Assembly (NCBI RefSeq): GCF_031822435.1
Contig: NZ_JAVQLW010000001.1
Coordinates: forward strand, 381,501 to 445,500
Length of the DNA stretch: 64,000 nt
Source: Paracoccus sp. MBLB3053
Lineage (GTDB): Bacteria > Pseudomonadota > Alphaproteobacteria > Rhodobacterales > Rhodobacteraceae
Direction: 5' to 3'
The notes beneath the pieces are model-generated. The model saw only the letters and a list, made by a program, of their open reading frames with translations, searched no databases and had not been told where the DNA came from. Below, piece by piece: positions 36,671-45,015 of the stretch. Within the stretch, counting starts at the first letter, position 1. The number at the start of each line of letters is the position of its first letter. Made by a program: the position numbers and the translations under genes.

Positions 36671-37515
36671 CGCATCCACCTTTCGGCCCGGCTGCGCATG
36701 ATGACATAGGCGAGATTGGCGATGCCCGTGACCACGATCATGCCGAAGGCCATGGCATAGCCCAGATGCGGGTCCTGCAGCACGTCTCCGCGGATCTGGG
36801 CGAAGAGCATGATCGGCACGATGGAAAGCGACGACCCGGTCAACGCGTAAGCCGTGGCAACCGCACCAAAGCTGTTGGCAAAGAGCAGCGCAAAGGTTCC
36901 CAGAAGCGATGGGAACAGGATCGGGAGGGCCACCATGCGCCAATACTGGCCGGTACTCGCGCCCAGCACCTCGGCCGCCTCGCGCCATTCGCGTTTCAGG
37001 CCGTCAAGGGCGGGGGTGATGATCAGGATCATGAGGGGGATCTGGAAGAACAGGTAGGTCAGCGTCAGCCCCCAGAACGACAAGAGATTGAAACCCATCG
37101 CGTAGATGTTGATGCCGAACCATTGCCTCAGCAGCATGGTGACCAGCCCCACCCGACCCAGCGTCGCGATGAAGGCGAAGGCCAGCGGCACGCCCGCGAA
37201 ATTCGAGGCGACCCCGGAAAAGGTCATCAGCGGCCCCCGCAACCAGCCCGGCAGCCCTCCCATCACGACGGCAGCGGCCATGGCGAAGCCGATCAGGCAG
37301 CCCAGCGTAGCCGATGCCAGCGAAACCTTGATCGAGATGGCGAAGCTGTCGACGATGCGCGGCGCGGACAGTCCGGCCAGGTTGGCAAGGGTGAACTCGC
37401 CTTCGGGGTTGCGAAAGGCGCCGATGACAATGTTCATCGTCGGCAACACGAGAAAAAGCGCCGCAAAGGCGAAGAAGGGCAGGACGCCCAGCCAGTTCCA
37501 ACCGATCCTTCGCAT
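36667..37515 (-). CDS. ABC importer inner-membrane permease (PotB-like)
   Basis: 282 residues from ATG 37515, downstream of GGCGGGGCGGTG. Six hydrophobic segments, including FFAFAALFLVLPTMNIVIGAF near the N terminus. The EAA-type loop is LKREWREAAEVLGASTGQYWRMVALP. A longer frame to 37548 lacks a better start. It lies 51 bp after the binding-protein stop and overlaps the partner permease. Confidence 0.93.
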   Translation of the reverse strand: MRRIGWNWLGVLPFFAFAALFLVLPTMNIVIGAFRNPEGEFTLANLAGLSAPRIVDSFAISIKVSLASATLGCLIGFAMAAAVVMGGLPGWLRGPLMTFSGVASNFAGVPLAFAFIATLGRVGLVTMLLRQWFGINIYAMGFNLLSFWGLTLTYLFFQIPLMILIITPALDGLKREWREAAEVLGASTGQYWRMVALPILFPSLLGTFALLFANSFGAVATAYALTGSSLSIVPIMLFAQIRGDVLQDPHLGYAMAFGMIVVTGIANLAYVIMRSRAERWMR

Positions 37516-37566
37516 CACCGCCCCGCCAGATGGGTGACCCCGCCCCACAGGGCGAGGTCGTTCACG

Positions 37567-38673
37567 TCATTCCTTGACCGCGGCGCCGACGGCGCTGTCC
37601 CAGCCTTCGGTCACGACCTTCTTGTTGGCTTCCTGCTGCGCAAGGGTTGGGAAGATCGCCTTTTCATAGGCTGCCGCCTCGGGCAGCGCGTCCAGCATTT
37701 CCTGCGGGACCTTGCCGGCCTTGACGAGGTCATTGAAGCGGATCGGATGACAGTAACCCTTCAGCCAGCCGAGCTGCCCCTCGTCCGAATACAGGTATTC
37801 CATCCAGAGCTTCGCGGCATTGGGATGCGGCGCAAAGGCCGAGATCGCCTGCACATAGACGCCCGCGACAACGGCGTCCTCGGGAATGATGACTTCGACC
37901 GGCGGGTTCCCGTTCAGACCGTCACGCCAGCTCAGCAGGTTGTAATCCCAAGCGGTGACGATCGGTGTGGCGCCCTGGGCGATGGTCGCCGACTTGCCAA
38001 TGACCGGGACGAAATTGCCGGCCTTGTTCACTTCGGCCATCAACTCCATGCCCTTCTGGCCCGAGGCCTCGCCGGCTTCGCCGCCGTTCGCGATGCCCGC
38101 CGCCATGACCGAGATGATCGCCTGCGCCGACGCGCGCGGGTCGCCTGCCAGCGCGAAAGCGTTCGCATATTCTGGCTTCGTGAGATCCTTCCACGATGTC
38201 GGAGCCGCATCGATCAGATCGGTGTTCACGCCAAAGGCCATCACGCCGTAATAGTCGCCATACCAGTAACCCTCGGCATCCTTGGCGTCATCCGGGATCG
38301 TGTCCCAGGTCGCGACCTTATAGGGCTGGATCAGGCCTTCATCCTTGGCCTGCGGGCCGAAGGACAGACCGACGTCGATCACGTCGGGGGCCTGCGGACC
38401 CTTGTTGTCCTTGTTGGCGCGGATCGCCTCAAGCTCGTCGGCCGAGCCCGCATCGGGGTTCAGCTCGTTGACCTGAATCTCGGGGTACTTCGCCTTGAAC
38501 CCCTCGATCACGGCACCATAGCCGCACCAGTCGTGGGGCAAGGCAATCGTCGTCAGCATGCCTTCGGCCTTGGCGGCTTCTTCCAGCGCAGCGAGATCTT
38601 GCGCCGACGCCACCCCGGAGGCAGCCAGCGCGATCAGTGCGGCAAGTCCGGTCGCAGTCGATTGAATCGTCAT
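37567..38673 (-). CDS. Periplasmic binding protein, PotD/FbpA (family 1) type
   Basis: 368 residues from ATG 38673. A signal peptide (MTIQSTATGLAALIALAASGVASAQD) ends at an ASA-Q site; a frame start at 38754 would misplace it. The mature protein begins with the common AALEEAAKAEGML...PHDWCGY and has DVIDVGLSFGPQAKDEGLI and TAWDYNLLSW, as in polyamine/iron/2-aminoethylphosphonate-type binding proteins. The ligand cannot be assigned. First gene of the operon; the 133-bp gap to the hydratase gene must hold its promoter. Confidence 0.9.
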   Translation of the reverse strand: MTIQSTATGLAALIALAASGVASAQDLAALEEAAKAEGMLTTIALPHDWCGYGAVIEGFKAKYPEIQVNELNPDAGSADELEAIRANKDNKGPQAPDVIDVGLSFGPQAKDEGLIQPYKVATWDTIPDDAKDAEGYWYGDYYGVMAFGVNTDLIDAAPTSWKDLTKPEYANAFALAGDPRASAQAIISVMAAGIANGGEAGEASGQKGMELMAEVNKAGNFVPVIGKSATIAQGATPIVTAWDYNLLSWRDGLNGNPPVEVIIPEDAVVAGVYVQAISAFAPHPNAAKLWMEYLYSDEGQLGWLKGYCHPIRFNDLVKAGKVPQEMLDALPEAAAYEKAIFPTLAQQEANKKVVTEGWDSAVGAAVKE

Positions 38674-38806
38674 GTCGCAAACTCCGTTCCATCTGTGCCG
38701 CGATCGGCGGCATCCCGTGCCACCTAGCGACGACCGATGACAGTGTTGCGACACAACCTTCTGCTATGCAAAGCAATTTCTTTGCTCCGAGAGAAAATCG
38801 GGCAGT

Positions 38807-39646
38807 TCAAGGCGCCAGGGTGACCGAAGCCTTGGCGGCCTTACCGGCCAGGTTGTATTCCGCCTCGATTTTCTGCCCCGGCACCGCCGGAGCGAAGATC
38901 GCAAAGGCCCCAAGCGAGATGATCGAGCCCACCTTCAGATCATAGCGCCCCTGCTTCACCAGCCATAAAACGACGTCCAGCGGATGGCCCAGAAGTTCGT
39001 CCCCACGCGCAACCGCGATCGTCTCGCCGTTCAGCTTCAGCCGCACGGTCATTTCGGCAAGATCATTCACCGGGTCAGCAAGCGCCGAGATCGGCACCCC
39101 CTCACCCAGGATGCCCCGCCACGGCATCCCGCCATACGCGGCCATGAGCGTGGCCGTGGGCTGCGTGCCGCGCGAAAAGGCAATATCCGGGATCTCGATG
39201 AATGGCCGGATGTCCTTGAGGGCGGCCGCCGCCTCTTCGCGCGTCGTCGCCCGCATGATCGCCGGATCGCCGACAGTCACAACCAGGTCAGCTTCGTAAT
39301 AGGGCGCCCGGCTGCCTTGCAGACTGAGCCGACTTCCGCTGGGCAAGAGCATCGGAGAAAAGAGCAGTCCGGAAACAGGTTCATCGATGCCGAACCGCGA
39401 ACGCACATTGTTCGATGTGAACCCCGCCTTGACGCCGACCGGCGGTCCCATCTCGGCCTCGAGAACCGCGCGGAACGAGGTATAGGCGCAATTCGCGTCA
39501 TCCATGTTCCGAACGACCGGATCAGGTAGCCTCTGGCCCGCAATCCATCCCCGCGCCGCATTCTGCATCAGCGACGAATCCGGGCAGGCAGCATTTGCCA
39601 CCGTCATGCCGCAGCCCAAAACTGCGCCCAGAAACAACGCCTTCAT
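38807..39646 (-). CDS. Exported 2-keto-4-pentenoate hydratase-like (FAH-fold) protein
   Basis: 279 residues. The body matches the MhpD/HpcG hydratase family: GVKAGFTSNNVRSRFGIDEPVSGLLFSPM, YEADLVVTVGD with the metal-binding Glu and Asp, IRPFIEIPDIAF, and LGHPLDVVLWLVKQG. Unexpectedly it starts with a signal peptide (MKALFLGAVLGCGMTVANAACPD), so the product should be periplasmic, unlike the cytoplasmic enzymes of meta-cleavage pathways. No other aromatic-degradation gene is nearby. Whether it is a hydratase or decarboxylase, or has a new extracytoplasmic role, is unclear. Confidence 0.82.
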   Translation of the reverse strand: MKALFLGAVLGCGMTVANAACPDSSLMQNAARGWIAGQRLPDPVVRNMDDANCAYTSFRAVLEAEMGPPVGVKAGFTSNNVRSRFGIDEPVSGLLFSPMLLPSGSRLSLQGSRAPYYEADLVVTVGDPAIMRATTREEAAAALKDIRPFIEIPDIAFSRGTQPTATLMAAYGGMPWRGILGEGVPISALADPVNDLAEMTVRLKLNGETIAVARGDELLGHPLDVVLWLVKQGRYDLKVGSIISLGAFAIFAPAVPGQKIEAEYNLAGKAAKASVTLAP

Positions 39647-39793
39647 CCATTCCCTCGATCACACGGCTTTTGCCAGACGATGCATGATAGTCACCGGACT
39701 GTCACGTCCCTTTCCACAACGTCCGAGGGAGTCGGTTTGCATCCCGCGCGTCATTCAATAGAAGGACTCACCCTCGAAAGCACAGGCTGGAAC

Positions 39794-42421
39794 ATGAGCG
39801 ACCAACCCACCCCGATGATGGCCCAGTATCTCGCGATCCGCGAGGCCAATCCGGGATCGCTGCTGTTCTACCGGATGGGCGATTTCTACGAGATGTTCTT
39901 CGAGGATGCGATTGCCGCTTCAGCGGCGCTCGACATCGCCCTGACCAAGCGCGGCACGCATCTGGGCGAACCCATCCCGATGTGCGGCGTGCCGGTGCAT
40001 GCCGCCGAAAGCTATCTTCTGACCCTGATCCGCAAGGGGTTCCGCGTCGCCATCGCCGAACAGATGGAAGATCCGGCGGAAGCCAGGAAGCGAGGATCGA
40101 AATCGGTCGTTGCCCGCGATGTGGTTCGGCTCGTGACGCCTGGCACGCTGACCGAGGAATCGCTGCTCGAAGCCAGACGGCACAATTTCCTCGCCAGTTT
40201 CGCGAGCGTACGGGACGAATGCGCGCTTGCCTGGGTCGACATCTCGACCGGCGAGTTTCGCGTGATGCCATGCCCCGAGCCGCGACTTGCTCCTGAACTC
40301 GCCCGGCATGCGCCGCGGGAATTGCTGACGGCCGAAGGCTCGCGCCTTGACGACATCGCCGCGGAATGCGGCGCAGCGCTGACCGAGCTTCCCTTGGGCA
40401 GTTTCGACAGCGCATCCGCCACGCGACGGCTTTGCACGCTGTTCCACGTGGAAACGCTGGAAGGTTTCGGAAGCTTTTCGCGCGCCGAACTGGCTGCGAT
40501 GGGCGCAATCGCGGATTATCTTGAACTTACCCAGAAGGGCCGGATGCCTTTGCTGCGCCCGCCCGTGCGCGAGGCCATGGGCGGGGCGATGCAGATCGAC
40601 GCCGCGACCCGACGAAATCTGGAACTGACGCAAGCCCTTTCCGGTGGGCGCGAAGGCAGCCTGCTCGCGGCGATCGACCGCACAGTGACCGCAGGTGGCG
40701 CACGATTGCTCGAACGGCGGATCAGCGCGCCTTCGCGCGACCTTGACCTGATCCTGACGCGACAAGCCGCAGTCGGGTATCTTGTCGCCGAGCCGCGCCT
40801 GACTGCGGATCTGCGCGACGCCCTGTCCCGCAGCCCCGACATGGATCGCGCGCTGTCACGCCTGGGACTGGAACGGGGCGGCCCGCGCGATCTTGCCGCG
40901 ATCCGCGCTGGACTGACCCAAGGACATTCGATCGCCGCGATGCTGGGAAATGACGAGATCCGGATTCTGGCCCAGGCCGCCCGTGACCTGACCGGGCATG
41001 ACGCGTTGATCGACCTTCTCGACGAGGCGCTGGTGGCCGAGCCGCCGCTGCTTGCCCGGGATGGAGGTTTCGTCGCGCCGGGTTTCGATGAAGACCTGGA
41101 CGAAACCCGCCGCCTGCGCGACGAGGGGCGCGGCGTGATTGCGCGAATGCAGGCGGACTACATCGCCGAGACGGGCGTCCAAAGCCTCAAGATCAAGCAC
41201 AACAACGTGCTTGGCTATTTCATCGAGACCACCTCGACCCATGCCGAGCGCATGCTGGCACCGCCGTTGAACGAACGCTTCATCCATCGCCAGACGACAG
41301 CCAACCAGATCCGCTTCACCACGGTCGAACTGAGCGAGCTGGAAACCCGCATCCTGAACGCACGCGACCGCGCATTGGAGATCGAACGCCAGATCTTTGG
41401 CCGTTTGTGCCGTGCCGTTCTGGATCTTGCGCCCCAGATTGCGCAGGCTGCCCGCGCACTGGCCGAGATCGACCTGACCGCCGCTTTTGCCGACATCGCC
41501 TCGGGCGAAGGCTGGGTGCAGCCGCAGGTGGACGCCAGCCGGGCCTTCATGATCGAGGGTGGGCGGCACCCCGTCGTCGAGCGCGCCCTGAAGCGCAAGG
41601 GCGAAGCATTCGTGGCCAATGATTGCCCACTGACCGAAGAAAAGACCCCCGCGATATGGCTCCTGACCGGCCCCAACATGGCCGGCAAGTCGACTTTCCT
41701 GCGCCAGAACGCCCTGATCGCGATCCTTGCCCAGGCCGGAGCCTTCGTTCCCGCGCGCCGGGCCCATATCGGCATGGTCAGCCAGCTTTTCAGCCGGGTC
41801 GGTGCGGCGGATGATCTTGCGCGGGGACGTTCGACCTTCATGGTCGAGATGGTCGAAACCGCCGCCATCCTCAATCAGGCCGATGACCATGCGCTGGTGA
41901 TCCTGGACGAGATCGGCCGTGGCACCGCAACCTGGGACGGGCTCTCCATCGCCTGGGCCGTGATGGAGCATCTTCAGGCGAAAAACCGCTGCCGGGCGCT
42001 GTTTGCCACGCATTACCACGAGATGACCTCGCTCTCCGCCCGACTTTCCGGCGTTGAAAATGCCACGGTCGCCGTGCGCGAATGGGAGGGAGAAGTGATC
42101 TTCCTGCACGAGGTAAGGAAGGGCGCGGCTGATCGCAGTTACGGGGTGCAGGTCGCGCGACTTGCGGGCCTGCCGCCTTCAGTGGTCGAACGCGCACGCG
42201 AAATCCTGCAGCAACTTGAAAGCGGCGAACGCGAGGGCGCAGGAAAGCCCGCAGCTCTACTCGACGACCTGCCGCTTTTCCGCGCAGCTCCTCCGCCGCC
42301 TCCGACCCCGGCGGAACCATCAGCCGTCGAAACCCGCCTGCGCGAATTGAACCCCGACATGATCACGGCACGAGAAGCCCTGGACCTTGTCTATGAGCTT
42401 CGCGGGATGATGGGGGGATAG
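39794..42421 (+). CDS. mutS: DNA mismatch repair ATPase MutS
   Basis: 875 residues from ATG 39794 (MSDQPTPMMAQYLAIR). Domain I carries the mismatch-probing Phe-x-Glu in FYRMGDFYEMFFEDA. The ATPase domain has Walker A GPNMAGKSTFLRQ, the signature region near SQLFSRVGAADDLARGRSTFMVEM, and Walker B VILDEIGRGTATWDGLS. The C terminus ends in a dimer/tetramer region (LNPDMITAREALDLVYEL). Full length for MutS1. No strong ribosome-binding site precedes the start; an upstream extension to 39680 lacks family similarity. Convergent with the Anbu gene, 3 bp between stops. Confidence 0.97.
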   Translation: MSDQPTPMMAQYLAIREANPGSLLFYRMGDFYEMFFEDAIAASAALDIALTKRGTHLGEPIPMCGVPVHAAESYLLTLIRKGFRVAIAEQMEDPAEARKRGSKSVVARDVVRLVTPGTLTEESLLEARRHNFLASFASVRDECALAWVDISTGEFRVMPCPEPRLAPELARHAPRELLTAEGSRLDDIAAECGAALTELPLGSFDSASATRRLCTLFHVETLEGFGSFSRAELAAMGAIADYLELTQKGRMPLLRPPVREAMGGAMQIDAATRRNLELTQALSGGREGSLLAAIDRTVTAGGARLLERRISAPSRDLDLILTRQAAVGYLVAEPRLTADLRDALSRSPDMDRALSRLGLERGGPRDLAAIRAGLTQGHSIAAMLGNDEIRILAQAARDLTGHDALIDLLDEALVAEPPLLARDGGFVAPGFDEDLDETRRLRDEGRGVIARMQADYIAETGVQSLKIKHNNVLGYFIETTSTHAERMLAPPLNERFIHRQTTANQIRFTTVELSELETRILNARDRALEIERQIFGRLCRAVLDLAPQIAQAARALAEIDLTAAFADIASGEGWVQPQVDASRAFMIEGGRHPVVERALKRKGEAFVANDCPLTEEKTPAIWLLTGPNMAGKSTFLRQNALIAILAQAGAFVPARRAHIGMVSQLFSRVGAADDLARGRSTFMVEMVETAAILNQADDHALVILDEIGRGTATWDGLSIAWAVMEHLQAKNRCRALFATHYHEMTSLSARLSGVENATVAVREWEGEVIFLHEVRKGAADRSYGVQVARLAGLPPSVVERAREILQQLESGEREGAGKPAALLDDLPLFRAAPPPPPTPAEPSAVETRLRELNPDMITAREALDLVYELRGMMGG

Positions 42422-42424
42422 GAC

Positions 42425-43150
42425 TCAGATCGAGACCTTGCCGAAACTGTCGCGCAGGGCCGCCGACCAGGCATGCGACATCGCCATGAAGGCCGGGTCG
42501 CCGTCGAGTATGCGGCGGCGAAGCGAAATTCGCAGATCGTCCTTTTCGATGACGGCCAGATCCAGCGGCATTCCGACCGAGAGATTCGAGCGCAGCGTCG
42601 AGTCCATCGACAGAAGCACCGCCTTCTGGGCATCCGCCAGATCGGTTTCAAGCGTCACGACCCGATCGAGGATCGGCTTGCCATATTTGTGTTCGCCAAT
42701 TTGCAGGAAGGGCGTGTCCTCGGTCGCCATGATGAAATTGCCCTGCGGATAGATCAGGAACATCCGCATGTCCCCGCCCTGCCGCTGCCCTGCGACGATC
42801 ATGCTCGCGCTGGCCTGCTGGTTCAGGTCTCGGGTCTGCTCGGCAATCTCGCGGCGGGTGCGGTTCAGCGTGTCGCCGATGATCGAGGCGACCTGTAGCA
42901 TCGAGTTCGCCTTCATGATCGAGGTCGTCTCGTCGGAATCGGGGTCCTCGATCGCTTCCTGCAACCTGCTCAAGGTCGTCTGGGTCACCGAAAGACTGCC
43001 TGCGGTCATGATCGCGATGGCGCGCTCACCGGGTTCCTCGAAGAAGAACATCTTGCGATAGGTGGAAATGTTGTCGAGCCCCGCATTGGTGCGCGTATCG
43101 GACAGCAGGACCATCCCGTCGTTCAACTTCAGGCCAACGCAATAGGTCAT
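42425..43150 (-). CDS. Anbu-type proteasome-like peptidase
   Basis: 241 residues from ATG 43150, preceded by AGGAAG. The start gives MTYCVGLKLNDGMVLLSDTR, so Thr2 becomes the N-terminal nucleophile after Met removal, as in Anbu (ancestral beta-subunit) proteins. The body follows the Ntn-hydrolase beta-subunit pattern (KMFFFEEPGERAIAIMTAGSLSVTQ; YGKPILDRVV). It is the last gene of the widespread operon ATP-grasp - alpha-E - transglutaminase - Anbu; such operons have been linked to a peptide-ligation/modification system. Peptidase activity of Anbu is debated. Frames extending to 43498 are inside the next gene. Confidence 0.9.
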   Translation of the reverse strand: MTYCVGLKLNDGMVLLSDTRTNAGLDNISTYRKMFFFEEPGERAIAIMTAGSLSVTQTTLSRLQEAIEDPDSDETTSIMKANSMLQVASIIGDTLNRTRREIAEQTRDLNQQASASMIVAGQRQGGDMRMFLIYPQGNFIMATEDTPFLQIGEHKYGKPILDRVVTLETDLADAQKAVLLSMDSTLRSNLSVGMPLDLAVIEKDDLRISLRRRILDGDPAFMAMSHAWSAALRDSFGKVSI

Positions 43151-43226
43151 CTTCGACTTCCTGGAACCTCTTACGGGCTGACAGATAGGCGTCCCGCGCC
43201 GACAGGACAACATGAAGAATGTCAGG

Positions 43227-44033
43227 CTATTGCTGGACCTCTTCGACATGGACGCGGACATCGAGCACTTCGGTGCCCATGCCGAAGGCCATACCCCGGA
43301 CCGGGGCCGCATCCTGTGCGTCATATCCCGAGCCAAGGCGCACATAGCGGTCATCCGGACAACAGGCATTGGCGGCATCGAAACCCACCCAGCCCAGCGG
43401 GCCAACATGGATCTCGGCCCAGGCATGGGCTGCATCCTGCAACTTGCCGTCCACGCTGGAATGCAGGTACCCCGAGACATACCTCGCCGGCAGGCCACGC
43501 TCTCGCGCGCAGGCGATCATCACATGGGCATGGTCCTGACAGACCCCCTGCCCCAGTTCCAGCGCATGCGCGGCCGAGGTCGACGCCTCGGTCGCGCCGG
43601 GCAGGTAATCGATGGCCTCGTGGACCGCCGCCGCGAGCTTATGGGCGAGATCAAGCGGATCAGCCCCTTCGATCGCCGCCGCAAGCTCGGCGATTGCGCC
43701 ATCGGACTTCGTCGCCGGTGTGGGACGCAGATAGACGAGCGGGCTTACGGTTTCGCGATGACCGCGCAGAACGCCCGCAGTGTCGCGCGTCTCGATCACC
43801 CCTTCGATCGTAACCGAGACTGCCTCGACAGGACCGCGCACTGTCCAGCCTTCGATCCAGTCCCCCGCCCCGTCGCGAAAGGCCGCACCGCGTTGCCCGC
43901 CGCTGACCGAAATCTGCCATTCGCTGACCCGCTGGCCCTCGAATACCGAAGGGGTCAGCCGAAGACTTTGGACAAGTGCGCGTACGGGCGTGTCGTAGCT
44001 ATAGCTCGTTTCATGAAAGATCTTCAGTTTCAT
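43227..44033 (-). CDS. Transglutaminase-like cysteine protease of the Anbu operon
   Basis: 268 residues from ATG 44033, with GGAGG close upstream; a GTG one codon earlier is also possible. An N-terminal beta domain (LKIFHETSYSYDTPVRALVQSLRLTP) precedes the papain-like core. The triad is intact: Cys in GQGVCQDHAHVMI, His in DAAHAWAEIHVG, Asp in GWVGFDAAN. It lies 10 bp after the alpha-E gene and 76 bp before the Anbu gene. It is thought to process or trim the peptide product of the operon (inference from family work). Confidence 0.92.
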   Translation of the reverse strand: MKLKIFHETSYSYDTPVRALVQSLRLTPSVFEGQRVSEWQISVSGGQRGAAFRDGAGDWIEGWTVRGPVEAVSVTIEGVIETRDTAGVLRGHRETVSPLVYLRPTPATKSDGAIAELAAAIEGADPLDLAHKLAAAVHEAIDYLPGATEASTSAAHALELGQGVCQDHAHVMIACARERGLPARYVSGYLHSSVDGKLQDAAHAWAEIHVGPLGWVGFDAANACCPDDRYVRLGSGYDAQDAAPVRGMAFGMGTEVLDVRVHVEEVQQ

Positions 44034-44043
44034 CACCCCCTCC

Positions 44044-45003
44044 CTACATCCGTCCGCTGAAATAATCGTCGTTCACGGCGTTCGATATCTGGCCGATTTC
44101 GCCGATGAACCAGGTGAGGAAATCATGCAGGCCTTCGTCGAAAATCGTTTCGATGTCGCGCCCCATCAGCGATTCGAGTGTCTGGCGGGCATGGGCGGAG
44201 GCCGTCGACGGCACACTTTCGCCATAGCGCCTGGTCAACCCGTCCAGGTTCCAGACTGCCTCATAGAGCGAGGTCAGAAGCGAACGCGGACTTTCGCCAT
44301 TCAGGATCAGGAAATCGGCCACCTTGGTCGCGGTGACATCGCCACCATAGGCCCAGTGGAAGGCGCGATGCGCGGAGAGCGCCCGCAGGATCACCTGCCA
44401 CTGATAGTTGTCCAGACCCGAGCCGACGAATTCAACGCGTGGCAAAAGCACGTAATACTTGACATCAAGCAGTCGCGAAGTCGCATCCGCGCGTTCGAGC
44501 GAATAGCCCAGGTTGACGAAATGCCAGCCGTCATTGCGTAACTGTGTGGCGTTGATCGCGCCACGGACCGTCGCACCGTGCCGCGTCGTGAAATCGGTCA
44601 GCAGCGCGGTATCGATATCCTGGCGCGGCTTCAACCTAAGTTGCTTCAACTCCTGATATGCGGTGTTGAGCGCGTCCCAGACCTGGCTGGTGAGCGCAGT
44701 CCGGACGATGCGGCCGCCTTCTCGTGCCTTTTCGATGCAGGACGCGACCGAGGAAGGATTCTCCTTGTCGAAGAACAGCCAGGACTCGATATTCTCCTGA
44801 TTGATCTGTTCCCCGTAATGCTGGGCGAAAGTGTCCTGCACCCCCGAGGCGCGCAAGAGCGATTGCCATTCGTTTCGATAGCCTTCTTCGGTATTCGGCA
44901 AAAGCGTGATCCGCGCGCCCACGTCCAGAAGTCGGGCTGCGGTTTCGGCTCGTTCCAGATGACGTCCCATCCAGAACAGGTTGGCGGCAGTGCGGCTGAG
45001 CAT
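44044..45003 (-). CDS. Alpha-E domain protein (DUF403)
   Basis: 319 residues, almost all alpha-helical. The diagnostic start is MLSRTAANLFWMGRHLERAETAARLL, with Glu-rich helices following and EFVGSGLDNYQWQVILRAL in the middle. Alpha-E proteins always accompany circularly permuted ATP-grasp and transglutaminase genes; they lack known enzyme activity and are taken as partners of the ATP-grasp enzyme. Start codon lies 12 bp after the ATP-grasp stop. Confidence 0.93.
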   Translation of the reverse strand: MLSRTAANLFWMGRHLERAETAARLLDVGARITLLPNTEEGYRNEWQSLLRASGVQDTFAQHYGEQINQENIESWLFFDKENPSSVASCIEKAREGGRIVRTALTSQVWDALNTAYQELKQLRLKPRQDIDTALLTDFTTRHGATVRGAINATQLRNDGWHFVNLGYSLERADATSRLLDVKYYVLLPRVEFVGSGLDNYQWQVILRALSAHRAFHWAYGGDVTATKVADFLILNGESPRSLLTSLYEAVWNLDGLTRRYGESVPSTASAHARQTLESLMGRDIETIFDEGLHDFLTWFIGEIGQISNAVNDDYFSGRM

Positions 45004-45015
45004 GGCTGACCTTCC

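Noticed and set aside
36766..38727. 653-codon plus-strand frame opposite the ABC importer genes
   Set aside because: Antisense shadow of three overlapping transporter genes with clear motifs; low-complexity composition and no ribosome-binding site.
38768..38785. GCAAAG-CAATTT-CTTTGC inverted repeat upstream of the PotD-like gene
   Set aside because: Six-bp AT-rich arms can arise by chance; no promoter geometry or T-run makes it a clear operator or terminator.
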